From NCBI GenBank assembly GCA_002748835.1, contig PDTL01000025.1:1-59410 (forward strand): 59,410 nt of DNA. Reading direction: 5' to 3'. Under the pieces are notes generated by a model. The model searched no databases and was not told the DNA's origin. It saw only the letters and a program-made list of their open reading frames with translations. Source of the DNA: Deltaproteobacteria bacterium. GTDB lineage: Bacteria > Desulfobacterota > Desulfobacteria > Desulfobacterales > GCA-2748835. The translations under genes and the position numbers were made by a program. Shown piece by piece: positions 27,587 through 36,845 of this stretch. Numbering within the stretch: position 1 is the stretch's first letter; the number at the start of each line of letters is the position of its first letter.

Positions 27587-29331
27587 AAATCATCATCGCG
27601 AAAACCGCTGGGTTCTGCATGGGGGTGCGACGGGCCGTGGACATGGTGCTGGACGCTGCCAACAAGACCGCTGGCCCCATCTGCACCTACGGACCGCTGA
27701 TCCATAACCCCCAGGTGCTGACCCTGCTCGAGAACCGCGGGATTCCCTATATTGAAGGGATTCCGTCAGCCGGGGAGGGTACGGTGCTGATCCGTGCCCA
27801 CGGCGTTCCGAAAAAAGCCAGGGAGGATCTGGCTGGCGTCGGTTTTTCCGTGATTGACGCCACTTGCCCGCGGGTGATCCGGGTGCAGCGCATTATCCGC
27901 AAGCATGCGGAAAAGGGGTATGCAGTTATTATTGCCGGAGATGAGGACCATCCGGAGGTGATCGGGCTGCTGGGGCATGCGGACGGGGCGCCTGGTCATG
28001 TGGTGAACAGTCTGGAATCCCTGAAAGCCCTGCCACCTTATGAAAAGGCGATTATCGTGGCCCAGACCACCCAGAATACCGGGTTTTATCAGGCGGTCAA
28101 ATCCTGGGCAGAGGCAGCATACCCGAATTACAAGGTCTTTGATACCATCTGCGATTCCACGGAAAAACGTCAGGAGGAAATCTCCCGCCTGGCAGCTGAA
28201 GCCGATGCGGTGGTGGTGGTGGGCGGATATGAAAGTGGAAACACCCAGCGGCTGGCTGAAATCGCCGGAGCATCCGGAAAACCGACATTTCATGTGGAAA
28301 CGGAAAAGGATCTGGATATCCGGGCCCTCCGGGGGGCGGAAACCTTGCTGATTTCCGCGGGTGCCTCCACGCCCAACTGGATCATTCAGCAGGTCTGTAA
28401 ATACTTGGAATCGGAACTGAACACGGCCCGGGCCGGATGGCGCGGCTGGCTGTATCAGGTGCAGCGCTTTCTGCTGTTTACGAACGCGTACCTGGCCCTG
28501 GGCGGCGGCGCCCTGACCTATGCCTGCACCAGTCTGATCGGCAGCGGGTTCAGACTCCAGTATGCGGGTATCAGTCTGCTGTATCTTTTTTCCATGCATG
28601 TGCTCAACCACCTGACTGCGATCCAGTCTGACCGGTACAATGACCCGGATCGTGCCAGATTCTATCAGCGGCATCAGTATATCCTGGCGCTGTTTTCGCT
28701 GGGCGCCGGTGGTCTGGGCCTCGGTATCGCCGCCACCCTGGGGCGCTGGCCGCTGCTGTGGCTGGGGATCCTGAGTCTGCTGGGCCTGTCGTACAATATT
28801 TCCTGGATACCGTTACCTGTGAATAGGCGCGGCTGGCTTCGGCCGAAAGACCTGCCTGGCTCCAAGACCGTTTTGATTTCACTGGCTTGGGGAGTAGTGA
28901 CGGCCCTGCTGCCGGCAGCGACGGGTCCGGGTGAAATCGATGTTACCCGGGTCATAGGCGCGATGGTTGTTTTTTTCTGGTCCACGGCCCTGGTCTTTGC
29001 CCGTACGGCGTTTTTTGACATCCTGGACATGCAGGGGGACCGGATTGTCGGAAAAGAAACCCTGCCCATTCTCCTGGGACCGCGAGAAACCCTCAAGTGG
29101 GTGCGGCGTAGCCTGGTGGCTTCCGTGGGGCTGCTTTGCTTTGCGGCGCTGATGGGCTGGGTACGGTCCACAGGCTGGGGAATCGCTGTGGTCTCGCTTT
29201 CCATGATCGGTCTGCTCCATCTCTATTCCCGGGATGCCCTTTCCCCGGGGATGTCTCTGACGTTTTACGTGGAGTCTCATTTTCTGGCCGCCGGTATGCT
29301 GGCCGTGCTGGTGAAATGGGGGCTGGCGTGA
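27583..29331 (+). CDS. IspH-UbiA-like fusion protein
   Basis: This is a single 582-residue frame. Residues 1-278 are a full IspH (HMBPP reductase) domain, with the three 4Fe-4S cysteines C12 (FCMGVRRAV), C95 (DATCPRV) and C190 (DTICDST) and the catalytic Glu in DHPEV (E125). Residues about 290-582 are a polytopic membrane domain like UbiA prenyltransferases. Its second Asp motif is intact (D479-I-L-D482-x-x-G-D486-R-x-x-G-x-x-TLP). The first motif is altered: N342-HLT-A346-IQS-D350 has Ala where the canonical NxxxDxxxD has the first Asp. IspH makes IPP and DMAPP in the last MEP step, so the fusion ties isoprenoid precursor formation to the membrane. Prenyl transfer by the C-terminal domain is inferred. 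It overlaps cooT by 4 bases. Confidence 0.9.
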   Translation: MKIIIAKTAGFCMGVRRAVDMVLDAANKTAGPICTYGPLIHNPQVLTLLENRGIPYIEGIPSAGEGTVLIRAHGVPKKAREDLAGVGFSVIDATCPRVIRVQRIIRKHAEKGYAVIIAGDEDHPEVIGLLGHADGAPGHVVNSLESLKALPPYEKAIIVAQTTQNTGFYQAVKSWAEAAYPNYKVFDTICDSTEKRQEEISRLAAEADAVVVVGGYESGNTQRLAEIAGASGKPTFHVETEKDLDIRALRGAETLLISAGASTPNWIIQQVCKYLESELNTARAGWRGWLYQVQRFLLFTNAYLALGGGALTYACTSLIGSGFRLQYAGISLLYLFSMHVLNHLTAIQSDRYNDPDRARFYQRHQYILALFSLGAGGLGLGIAATLGRWPLLWLGILSLLGLSYNISWIPLPVNRRGWLRPKDLPGSKTVLISLAWGVVTALLPAATGPGEIDVTRVIGAMVVFFWSTALVFARTAFFDILDMQGDRIVGKETLPILLGPRETLKWVRRSLVASVGLLCFAALMGWVRSTGWGIAVVSLSMIGLLHLYSRDALSPGMSLTFYVESHFLAAGMLAVLVKWGLA

Positions 29332-29490
29332 GGCGTTCAAAAAGGTTGATTCACGGGAACGATTCCATTATATTATTTTTTTTGTTGTCTTTTTTTGCCA
29401 GGTTAGGGACGCGCTGACCGGCGGATGCGTAGCCGCGAAAGCGGATCAGTCGCACTTGAGTTTGATTTCACAAATAAAGGAGATAAGACG

Positions 29491-29691
29491 TTGGTTGAGG
29501 GCATCGTAAAGTGGTACAGCAAGGAGAAGGGCTTTGGGTTTATTGGAACCCAGGATGGTGAAGATGTCTTTTTTTCCGCTAAATACATGCCAGAGGGGAT
29601 GGTTGCGGATCTGGTGGAAGGGGATGCAGTCACGTTTAAACTGGGAATGAGCGAACGCGGACCTGTTGGAAAGGATATCGTCAAGAAGTAA
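29491..29691 (+). CDS. Cold-shock domain protein (TTG start)
   Basis: This 66-residue single cold-shock domain has the RNP1-like motif KGFGFIG and RNP2-like DVFFSAKYM. It binds single-stranded RNA or DNA. The start is TTG at 29491, preceded by AAAGGAGA with good spacing. An in-frame ATG at 29425 would add 22 residues ahead of the domain and read through the ribosome site. It is followed by an approximately 200-base gap to the end of lysC on the opposite strand, in which I see nothing. Confidence 0.88.
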   Translation: MVEGIVKWYSKEKGFGFIGTQDGEDVFFSAKYMPEGMVADLVEGDAVTFKLGMSERGPVGKDIVKK

Positions 29692-29894
29692 ACAAGTCTG
29701 CGTACCTGTATCGGTCCAGGGTGGGCGTGCGTGCGAGTTGGATGCTGGTAGGCGGGAATCGGGCATCCCCTGGCGGCATGGCGGGGGTGGCAGCTGATAC
29801 AGTCAGCGTCCAGCCCCGTTTGTGTTTCAGAAAAGCCGTATGGGCGGAGGCGGGCGACGACGGTGAAAAGCGCAGTCTGGCCATATACGTTTTT

Positions 29895-31124
29895 TTAACT
29901 GCTCGTGGCCTTTTTATCTAACCCGAATGCGGTATGCAGTGCCCGGACAGCCAGTTCTGTATATTTTTCTTCAATGACGCAGGAAATCCGTATTTCGGAT
30001 GTACTGATCATCAGAATGTTGATGTTCTCCGCTGCCAGGGTGGAAAACATGATCGACGCCACACCGGAGTGGTTTTTCATGCCCAGGCCGATCACCGAAA
30101 TCTTGGCAATGTTTTCATCGCCCAGCACGGTTTCCGCACCGATTTCAGATGCAATCTGTTCTTCAATCTCCATTGCGCGGGAAAAGTCGGTTTTGGGGAC
30201 GGTGAAGGTGAAGTCGGTCAGTCCGCCAGAGCGTGTGTTCTGGATGATCATGTCGACCACAATGTGCGCATCGGAAATGGGAGACAGGATCTTGGTGGCA
30301 ACCCCCGGCTGATCCGGCACCTTTTTCAGGGTGATGCGGGACTGGTTCTTGTCATGGGTGATGCCTGAGACAACCAGGCTTTCCATTGCCGTATCTTCAT
30401 TGACAACCATGGTTCCTTCCTCTTCACTGAATGATGATCTGACATGGATCGGCATGTTGAATTTTTTGGCAAACGCCACCGACCTTATCTGGAGCACTTT
30501 TGCCCCCAGGCTGGCCATTTCCAGCATTTCGTCAAAGGAGACCCGGTCAATTTTCTGTGCGCGCTTGCAGATGTTCGGATCGGTGGTGTAAATGCCGTTC
30601 ACATCCGTATAAATTTCACAGGCATCTGCCCCAACCGCCGCTGCAATGGCAACCGCCGATGTGTCGGAGCCGCCCCGGCCGAGGGTGGTGATGTTGCCGT
30701 TGGTGTCAGATCCCTGAAAACCGGCCACAATGACAATGTGTTTGTCTCGCAGCAGCTTCCGGATCCGTTCTTCCTCGACTTTCAGGATCCGCGCGCTGCC
30801 GGCAATGTCATCGGTGCAGACCCCGGCCTGCAACCCGATCAGGGACTGGGCCGGGTAGCCCAGGGCATTGAGATGAATGGCCAGAAGGGCGATGGTGGTT
30901 TGTTCGCCGGTGGCCAGCAGCATGTCGAGCTCCCGTTTGTCCGGCGTGTCGGTCATTTCATGGGCCATGCCAATGAGCCGATCCGTGGCGCCGGCCATGG
31001 CAGAGAGGACGATAATGACATCATTGCCGGCGTCATAGGTCTTGGTGACCCGCCGGGCAACGTTTTTAATGCGATCAATATCGGCAACGGATGTTCCACC
31101 GTATTTTTGCACAATCAAAGCCAT
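29895..31124 (-). CDS. lysC: Aspartate kinase
   Basis: This first enzyme of the aspartate family pathway phosphorylates aspartate. The kinase domain starts MALIVQKYGGTSVADIDRI. TLGRGGSDTSAVAIAAA and YTDVNGIYTTDPN follow, and two C-terminal ACT domains (about residues 265-405) would bind a feedback inhibitor. At 409 residues it is the usual alpha-type LysC without a fused homoserine dehydrogenase. It is the last gene of the phoH-lysC operon. Confidence 0.96.
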   Translation of the reverse strand: MALIVQKYGGTSVADIDRIKNVARRVTKTYDAGNDVIIVLSAMAGATDRLIGMAHEMTDTPDKRELDMLLATGEQTTIALLAIHLNALGYPAQSLIGLQAGVCTDDIAGSARILKVEEERIRKLLRDKHIVIVAGFQGSDTNGNITTLGRGGSDTSAVAIAAAVGADACEIYTDVNGIYTTDPNICKRAQKIDRVSFDEMLEMASLGAKVLQIRSVAFAKKFNMPIHVRSSFSEEEGTMVVNEDTAMESLVVSGITHDKNQSRITLKKVPDQPGVATKILSPISDAHIVVDMIIQNTRSGGLTDFTFTVPKTDFSRAMEIEEQIASEIGAETVLGDENIAKISVIGLGMKNHSGVASIMFSTLAAENINILMISTSEIRISCVIEEKYTELAVRALHTAFGLDKKATSS

Positions 31125-31173
31125 GATGCTGTATTCCCTGAAAAACAGTCAATATAATCGAGAAAACGCAGTA

Positions 31174-31656
31174 TTAGTCAGATTTTAAAACTAAAAAATT
31201 TACCAGATCCTGAAGGTCAAGTCCATAGTTTGATATGAAAAAAGATCGGCTGTCATCCGGGTGCCGGGTGATGGCAATGCTGGCGGTTGGTGACAGGTAC
31301 CCTTCCGGCACGCGTTCCGGCCATTCAATGAGAAGGATGCCGCCGGCTTCCAGGAGCTCATCAAAACCGATGGCCTCCAGATCATCCGGGCCTGACAGCC
31401 GGTAAAGATCCACATGGAACACCGGGCATCTGCCCGGGTATTCATGCACGATGGCGTACGTAGGGCTGGTCACATAACAGGCTTCGGGTACGCCAGCACC
31501 CCGGGCAATGCCCTGGCAGAGGACTGTCTTTCCACTTCCCAGATCGCCGGTGAGGGTGAGGAGGTCGCCGGGTTTCAGGCAGCTGCCAAGCCTGAGACCG
31601 AAGGCCAGTGTGTCGGCAAGCGACGCAGCCGTGAAGATGCTGTTTTCAGGTTTCAT
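31174..31656 (-). CDS. tsaE: tRNA threonylcarbamoyladenosine biosynthesis ATPase TsaE
   Basis: This 160-residue P-loop protein is needed with TsaB, TsaC and TsaD for t6A37 formation on tRNA. The Walker A motif is GDLGSGKTVLCQG, then TSPTYAIVHEY and DLYRLSGPDDLEAIGFDEL, both family signatures. It overlaps nnr by 4 bases. Confidence 0.95.
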   Translation of the reverse strand: MKPENSIFTAASLADTLAFGLRLGSCLKPGDLLTLTGDLGSGKTVLCQGIARGAGVPEACYVTSPTYAIVHEYPGRCPVFHVDLYRLSGPDDLEAIGFDELLEAGGILLIEWPERVPEGYLSPTASIAITRHPDDSRSFFISNYGLDLQDLVNFLVLKSD

Positions 31657-33263
31657 GCCAGGTCCATGGAAAACGGTATCGCCGGCATGCGGCGGGTGAG
31701 CAGGGTGTCTTCCGCCGAAGCGGGATGACTGGACAGCAGTTTGAGTGCCCCAGGCAGGGCGTCTGCCACTTCCGATGCCAGATACCCGGCCGGTCCGGAT
31801 GTCCGGGCGGCCAGATCACCGGAAAGTCCGTGCAGATACACCCCGGCCACAGCCGCTGTCTCCGGAGAGCATCCCTGTACCAGCAGGCCGCCGATGATTC
31901 CGGTGAGCACATCGCCCATTCCGGCAGTGGCCATGCCAGGGTTTCCTGTGGTGTTGATGTGGGCGGTGCCGTCCGGCAGGGCGATGATGCTGCCGGCGCC
32001 TTTGAGGATGAGAATCACCCGGTGTTTTTGGGCAAATGTCCGGGCGGTTTCCAGGCGGTTTGCCTGGATATCTGCCGTGTTCAGCCCAGTGAGCCTTGAA
32101 AACTCTTTGGGATGGGGCGTGAGAATCAGCGGCATCCGCGCCTTGTCAAGGAGATGGGCCGCATCTTTCAGGCAGTTGATGGCATCAGCATCCAGAACCA
32201 GCGGGCAGGGGGCGTCTTTGATGATGGCGTGCACGGCCTGGCGGGTTTCGTCTGCACGGCCGAGTCCGGGGCCGAGGGCGATGGCATGTTTCTCCTTTGC
32301 CGCAGCCAGCAGGGGTGCCATGTGGTGGGGCGAGAGCGAGGCCCCGGTTTCGCTGTTCAGGTGAAGGATCATGACCTCATCCATGGGGGGCGGTGTCGGT
32401 CCGGTCATGCTGAGGGTAACCAGCCCGGCGCCAGCGCGCAGGGCGCCCCGTGCGGCGAGCCGGGCAGCACCGGATGTACCCGGGGCCCCGCCGATGATGA
32501 GCAGATGCCCGCTGGTCCCCTTGTGGGCATCTGACGGGCGGTGAGGGATCCGGTCTTTCACATGGCCGGGGGTGCAGAGCCAGGTGGCGGGCAGGGTTTC
32601 CGCCAGGTAGTGCGCCGGGATACCGATGTCAACGATGTACAGACAGCCCGTGTACCGGACGCCGGGGTGCTGCACCAGCCCTGGCTTGATACCGCCGAAG
32701 GTGGCGGTGGCCTGGGCGTTCACACAGATCCCGCAGGGCCGGCCGGTGTCCGCGTGCAGCCCGGACGGGATATCCAGGGCAAATACCGGTGCCGGTGATC
32801 GGTTGACCGCGTTGATGAGATCCCTGAATCCGCCTCGGACATCGGTGTTCAGGCCGGTACCGAACAGGGCGTCGATAATATAGGATGCGGCTGTTAGATA
32901 CGGAAAGGCGGTCGACATATCTGACGGGTCAATGTCATGGACCGTGAGGGGGAGGCCGGCCAGGCGGGAGAGGTTTAACGCAGCATCGCCGGTCAACCGG
33001 TCCCGGGAAGCGGAAAAAAGCAGTACAGTGGTGTCAAATCCGGCATTGGCAAAGTACCGGGCCATGACAAATCCGTCTCCGCCGTTGTTGCCGGGGCCGC
33101 AACAGATACAGATGCGTTCGTGGATCCCGGGGCGGAAATGGGAGATGAAACAATTCACCGCACCGCGTGCGGCATTTTCCATAAGGACTTGTCCGGGGAT
33201 GCCGAAGGATGTGATGGTCCGGGCATCCAGATCCCGCATCTGCTGGGCGGTCAGAAGTCGCAT
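31653..33263 (-). CDS. nnr: Bifunctional NAD(P)H-hydrate repair enzyme
   Basis: The 536 residues combine the N-terminal epimerase (YjeF_N, NnrE; about 1-215, with CCGPGNNGGDGFVMAR) and the C-terminal ADP-dependent dehydratase (NnrD; about 230-520, with GLGRADETRQ, LTPHPKEFSRL and NPGMATAGMGDVLTG). Together they repair hydrated NADH and NADPH. The fused form is standard in bacteria. It lies 17 bases downstream of pdxJ and overlaps tsaE. Confidence 0.96.
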   Translation of the reverse strand: MRLLTAQQMRDLDARTITSFGIPGQVLMENAARGAVNCFISHFRPGIHERICICCGPGNNGGDGFVMARYFANAGFDTTVLLFSASRDRLTGDAALNLSRLAGLPLTVHDIDPSDMSTAFPYLTAASYIIDALFGTGLNTDVRGGFRDLINAVNRSPAPVFALDIPSGLHADTGRPCGICVNAQATATFGGIKPGLVQHPGVRYTGCLYIVDIGIPAHYLAETLPATWLCTPGHVKDRIPHRPSDAHKGTSGHLLIIGGAPGTSGAARLAARGALRAGAGLVTLSMTGPTPPPMDEVMILHLNSETGASLSPHHMAPLLAAAKEKHAIALGPGLGRADETRQAVHAIIKDAPCPLVLDADAINCLKDAAHLLDKARMPLILTPHPKEFSRLTGLNTADIQANRLETARTFAQKHRVILILKGAGSIIALPDGTAHINTTGNPGMATAGMGDVLTGIIGGLLVQGCSPETAAVAGVYLHGLSGDLAARTSGPAGYLASEVADALPGALKLLSSHPASAEDTLLTRRMPAIPFSMDLA

Positions 33264-33280
33264 GGCTTTCTTTCCTTCGG

Positions 33281-34003
33281 TTACAGAGGACGGACCAGGG
33301 CCCGCATATCAGCCACAGCCTGCTGCATGCCGGTCATGATGGCCCGGGAGATAATACTGTGGCCGATGCTGAATTCATGGATTCCCGGAATCCGGGAAAA
33401 GACCTTGATATTATGATAATCCAGCCCGTGCCCGGCATTGACGACAAGTCCGGCTGTGCGGCCGGTTGACACGGCGGCCTGAAGGCGCAGGATTTCCGTT
33501 TCACGGGTGTGGACATCCGGCGCTTCACAGTAGGCACCGGTATGAAGCTCCACCATGTCGGCGCCTAGGGCGTGGGCCGCCGCTACCTGCGCCGGGTCCG
33601 GATCAATGAAAATGCAGGTGGTTATGTCGGCTTCAGAGAGCGCCGCCACTGCATCTCGTGCCACATCCCCATGGGTGAGCAGATCCAGTCCGCCTTCGGT
33701 GGTGACCTCTTCCCGGCGTTCGGGAACCAGGGTGACTGTGTCTGGTTTCACGGACAGGGCAATGTCCAGCATTTCCCGCGTAGCGCCCATTTCCAGCGTC
33801 AGCCGGGTCTGGAGACTCTGCCGGACCCGGATAAGGTCCATGTCCTGAATATGCCGCCGGTCTTGGCGCAGATGGACGACAATGCCGTCTGCGCCGGCAA
33901 ATTCAGCCAGGGCCGCTGCCGCAACCGGATCCGGATAACGGGTGGTGCCCCGGGCCTGACGGACCGTTGCCACATGATCCACATTGACTGCCAGTTCTGC
34001 CAT
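33281..34003 (-). CDS. pdxJ: Pyridoxine 5'-phosphate synthase
   Basis: PdxJ condenses deoxyxylulose 5-phosphate with 3-amino-2-oxopropyl phosphate to form PNP. The N-terminus MAELAVNVDHVATVRQARGT (His in VDHVAT) is the family signature, and the last third shows VNAGHGLDYHNI. The start at 34003 gives 240 residues and an AAGGAAA ribosome site; the longer frame to 34063 adds 20 unconserved residues. Confidence 0.96.
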   Translation of the reverse strand: MAELAVNVDHVATVRQARGTTRYPDPVAAAALAEFAGADGIVVHLRQDRRHIQDMDLIRVRQSLQTRLTLEMGATREMLDIALSVKPDTVTLVPERREEVTTEGGLDLLTHGDVARDAVAALSEADITTCIFIDPDPAQVAAAHALGADMVELHTGAYCEAPDVHTRETEILRLQAAVSTGRTAGLVVNAGHGLDYHNIKVFSRIPGIHEFSIGHSIISRAIMTGMQQAVADMRALVRPL

Positions 34004-34031
34004 GTTTTTATTTCCTTTCAATGGACTGTCA

Positions 34032-34505
34032 TCAACTGCCCGCCAGGATCCATCCACGGACATCCGGTGTATCCGAAATCAGGGCCATGAGATGATCACT
34101 CTTTTCCTCCATCTCCTGTTCCGCATCCGGACCGGTTTCGTGATCAAATCCGAACAGGTGAAGGACACCGTGGATCAGCAGCTGCAACAGCCGGTCCCCG
34201 GGCTGCATGCCGTATGTTGCTGCTTCACGCAGGGTGGTGTCTCCTGAGATGAGCACATCCCCCAGGAGATTCGGGACCAGGCTGCCAAATTCCCCCTCCT
34301 GCATGGCAAAGGAGAGTACATTGGTGGTCTGGTCTTTTCCCCGGTAGTCCCGGTTGATTTCCTGCATTTCTTCATCCGTGACAAACGAGACGCTGATTTC
34401 CCCTTCAGGACATGCCAAGGCGTTTAAGATGACCCGAATTTTTTCCCTGAGCCTCTCTTCCGGAATCGGCAGGCTGTTTTGCCGGTTGCTTATCTGGATG
34501 TTCAT
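34032..34505 (-). CDS. ybeY: Endoribonuclease YbeY (rRNA maturation factor)
   Basis: This metal-dependent RNase acts in 16S rRNA 3'-end maturation. The H3xH5xH metal motif HGVLHLFGFDH is intact and NRDYRGKDQTTNVLSF precedes it. The start at 34505 gives 157 residues with GGAAAAG upstream; an ATG at 34541 is also in frame. It overlaps the end of the HD-domain gene by about 100 bases on the same strand, a long overlap that implies coupling. Confidence 0.93.
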   Translation of the reverse strand: MNIQISNRQNSLPIPEERLREKIRVILNALACPEGEISVSFVTDEEMQEINRDYRGKDQTTNVLSFAMQEGEFGSLVPNLLGDVLISGDTTLREAATYGMQPGDRLLQLLIHGVLHLFGFDHETGPDAEQEMEEKSDHLMALISDTPDVRGWILAGS

Positions 34506-36795
34506 GTTTGTCTTTTCCGTCAAATTGGGCGGTTTCGGCATACTTGATCCGGTGGTGGTGGATGCCGGTAAGGATCTGGATGAAACTTTTTGCGATGCGG
34601 TGAAGATCCCGGAGGGTCAGGTCGCATTCATCTAACTGGCCGTCGGAAAACACCTTGTTCACCAGGTTTTGCACCAGCCCTTGAATGCGTGCCGGCGTGG
34701 GATTGTCCAGGGTCCGGGATGCCGCTTCCACCATGTCGGCAATCATGACAATGGCCGCTTCCCGGGTCTGGGGAAGGGGGCCGGGATACCTGAAATCCGC
34801 TTCGTTGACCGCCTGGTCGCCCTTGAGTTTTCGGGCCTTTTCATAAAAAAAACGGATCACGCTGGTCCCGTGGTGCTGCTGGATGGTGTCGATGACCGGC
34901 TTGCCGAGTTTGTACTTTCGGGCGGTTTCCACGCCGTTTTTAATGTGTTCGGTCAGGATGAGCGCGGACATGGACGGGGCCAGCTTGTCATGCCGGTTTT
35001 TCCCGTCTGTCTGGTTTTCAATGAAATAGTGGGGTTTTTTGAGCTTTCCGATATCGTGGTAATACCCGCAGACGCGTGCCATCAGGGGGTTGGCACCGAC
35101 TTCCGCGGCAGCCGCCTCAGCCAGGGTGCCGACAATGATGCTGTGGTTGTAGGTACCGGGTGCTTTGATCATCAGTCGCCTTAATAGGGGTTTGTCCGGA
35201 TTGCCCAGCTCGAGCAGTTTGATGTCGGTGGTATAGTCAAAGAGAAGTTCCACCAGGGGAACAATACCGGATGTGACAACCCCTGCCACAATGCCGGCCA
35301 CAAAGCCTGCGATCCAGCTGAAAAGCAAGGTGATACCGGATAACTGACCCAGAAACAGGTTGAGCAGACTGGCAAGACAGATGTTGAGCACCCCGAGTTT
35401 GAACCCGGTATGGATAAAGACCCGCCGTTCCCGGCATTCCTGAATCCAGTAGGCGGCCATGGTGCCGGTGATGATGAAAAAGACCGTTGCCTCCAGCGGA
35501 AAGGGGAAAAGACTACCGGCCATCAGCCCCAGGATCAGTGCAAAGGCGAACGCGGCCTCAAACCCCATGAACAAGGAGACGGTCATGGCCCCGGCTGCGA
35601 TGGGGAGCCCGTAGGGGATGGGCAGAGACGGCGGGCTGCCGCCGATGGGTCCGGTCAGCGGGGCAGCAGTGATCAGCAGGGTGATTTTGGCAGCGCCGAG
35701 ACAGAGAAACAGCAAAGAGACAAGGAACAGGATATCCTTGTTCTGGTGGATCTGGATATGGGGGTGGGTTTGGCGCAGCACCATGCAGCTGCCGGTCAGG
35801 ATGAGGATGACAAGCCCGGCCATGCCGATGTTCCGGAAGGTAGCATCCACGGTCTTGGACCTCACCTCGGTCGAGAGGGCTTTCAGCTTCATCAGGTGAA
35901 GCGGGGTGACCCGTTCCCCTTCCCGCAACAGCATCTCCCCGGCTTTTATTTTGTAAAGAACAGGTTTCACCGCCTCTGCCGCCTGTGCGGCACGCTCTTT
36001 TGTCAGGCTGAGGTTCATGGTGATGTTGGGCTGGATCAGCAGCTGGACGCAGGCGACCACAGCCTCAAGCGTGGCATAGTGGACGCCTTCAAGCACCGGC
36101 TCTCCCAGGATCCGGACCATGGCCTTGGACTGGTCAAGTCCGTAGAATTTTCTCAGCGTATACACCACACGCTCTTTTTGGGTATCGATATCCCGCAGGA
36201 CGATGCCGGTATCGAAACGCTGGAGCAGGACTTCCTTATTGGAAACCACGCCGTTGTCCATGATGGCCTTGAGGATCCGGCAGATCTGGTCCTCGGTTTC
36301 ACGGGAAAACCGGTCCCGGATCAGGGCCGCATAATGCTCTGTTGAAAGCTGGACACCGAGGACCGTGTCAAAGCGGTCTTTTACCTGGTTCGCCGCCTGG
36401 ATAAAGGCCGCGTCATCGTCACGTTCCGACTGTTCCAGGGTAAGACCGTCTGTCTGCACCGTGTCAAGGGAACGGGGAATGTCCATGGCCATACGGACCC
36501 GGTTGACCAGCACATCAGACAGGGCCCGGTCGTGGTCGTAGAGGGTTCGCACGCTGTCCGCTGCCTGCTGCCGGTTTTCGGCGGTGGCTTCCCGGTCTTC
36601 GATGAAAAAGTCCCGGCTGGCCTTGACGTCCGCCTGGACCACATCGCCGGGCTGGTAGGTAAATTCGGACATCTCCGGGTTGGGGAAGATGAAGAGGGTA
36701 TAGAGTGCTGTGACCAGCAGCATCAGAAAGACCGGCAGGGTGCGGCTGTATACCAGAAAACGGATGAGCGGCGTTAAGCAGGTTTTGGGGTTCAT
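34405..36795 (-). CDS. 7TM-HD family phosphohydrolase (PgpH-like)
   Basis: This membrane protein of 796 residues has the layout of the 7TMR-HD family: an N-terminal membrane segment, an extracytoplasmic 7TMR-HDED domain, about seven transmembrane segments (about residues 335-545) and a cytoplasmic HD domain with HDIGKLKKPHYFIENQ. Listeria PgpH of this architecture is a c-di-AMP phosphodiesterase; that activity here is inference. The start at 36795 has GAGGATC upstream. It lies between phoH and ybeY, a conserved gene order. Confidence 0.9.
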   Translation of the reverse strand: MNPKTCLTPLIRFLVYSRTLPVFLMLLVTALYTLFIFPNPEMSEFTYQPGDVVQADVKASRDFFIEDREATAENRQQAADSVRTLYDHDRALSDVLVNRVRMAMDIPRSLDTVQTDGLTLEQSERDDDAAFIQAANQVKDRFDTVLGVQLSTEHYAALIRDRFSRETEDQICRILKAIMDNGVVSNKEVLLQRFDTGIVLRDIDTQKERVVYTLRKFYGLDQSKAMVRILGEPVLEGVHYATLEAVVACVQLLIQPNITMNLSLTKERAAQAAEAVKPVLYKIKAGEMLLREGERVTPLHLMKLKALSTEVRSKTVDATFRNIGMAGLVILILTGSCMVLRQTHPHIQIHQNKDILFLVSLLFLCLGAAKITLLITAAPLTGPIGGSPPSLPIPYGLPIAAGAMTVSLFMGFEAAFAFALILGLMAGSLFPFPLEATVFFIITGTMAAYWIQECRERRVFIHTGFKLGVLNICLASLLNLFLGQLSGITLLFSWIAGFVAGIVAGVVTSGIVPLVELLFDYTTDIKLLELGNPDKPLLRRLMIKAPGTYNHSIIVGTLAEAAAAEVGANPLMARVCGYYHDIGKLKKPHYFIENQTDGKNRHDKLAPSMSALILTEHIKNGVETARKYKLGKPVIDTIQQHHGTSVIRFFYEKARKLKGDQAVNEADFRYPGPLPQTREAAIVMIADMVEAASRTLDNPTPARIQGLVQNLVNKVFSDGQLDECDLTLRDLHRIAKSFIQILTGIHHHRIKYAETAQFDGKDKHEHPDKQPAKQPADSGREAQGKNSGHLKRLGMS

Positions 36796-36845
36796 CTGTG
36801 ATCCTCGCTGAAGGCATCCGGCACGCCCGGGCAAGTGCCGGCAAA

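Noticed and set aside
36290..36310. parS-like TTTCACG sequence
   Set aside because: Only a partial match to TGTTTCACGTGAAACA inside a coding gene; no good parS site was found near parAB.
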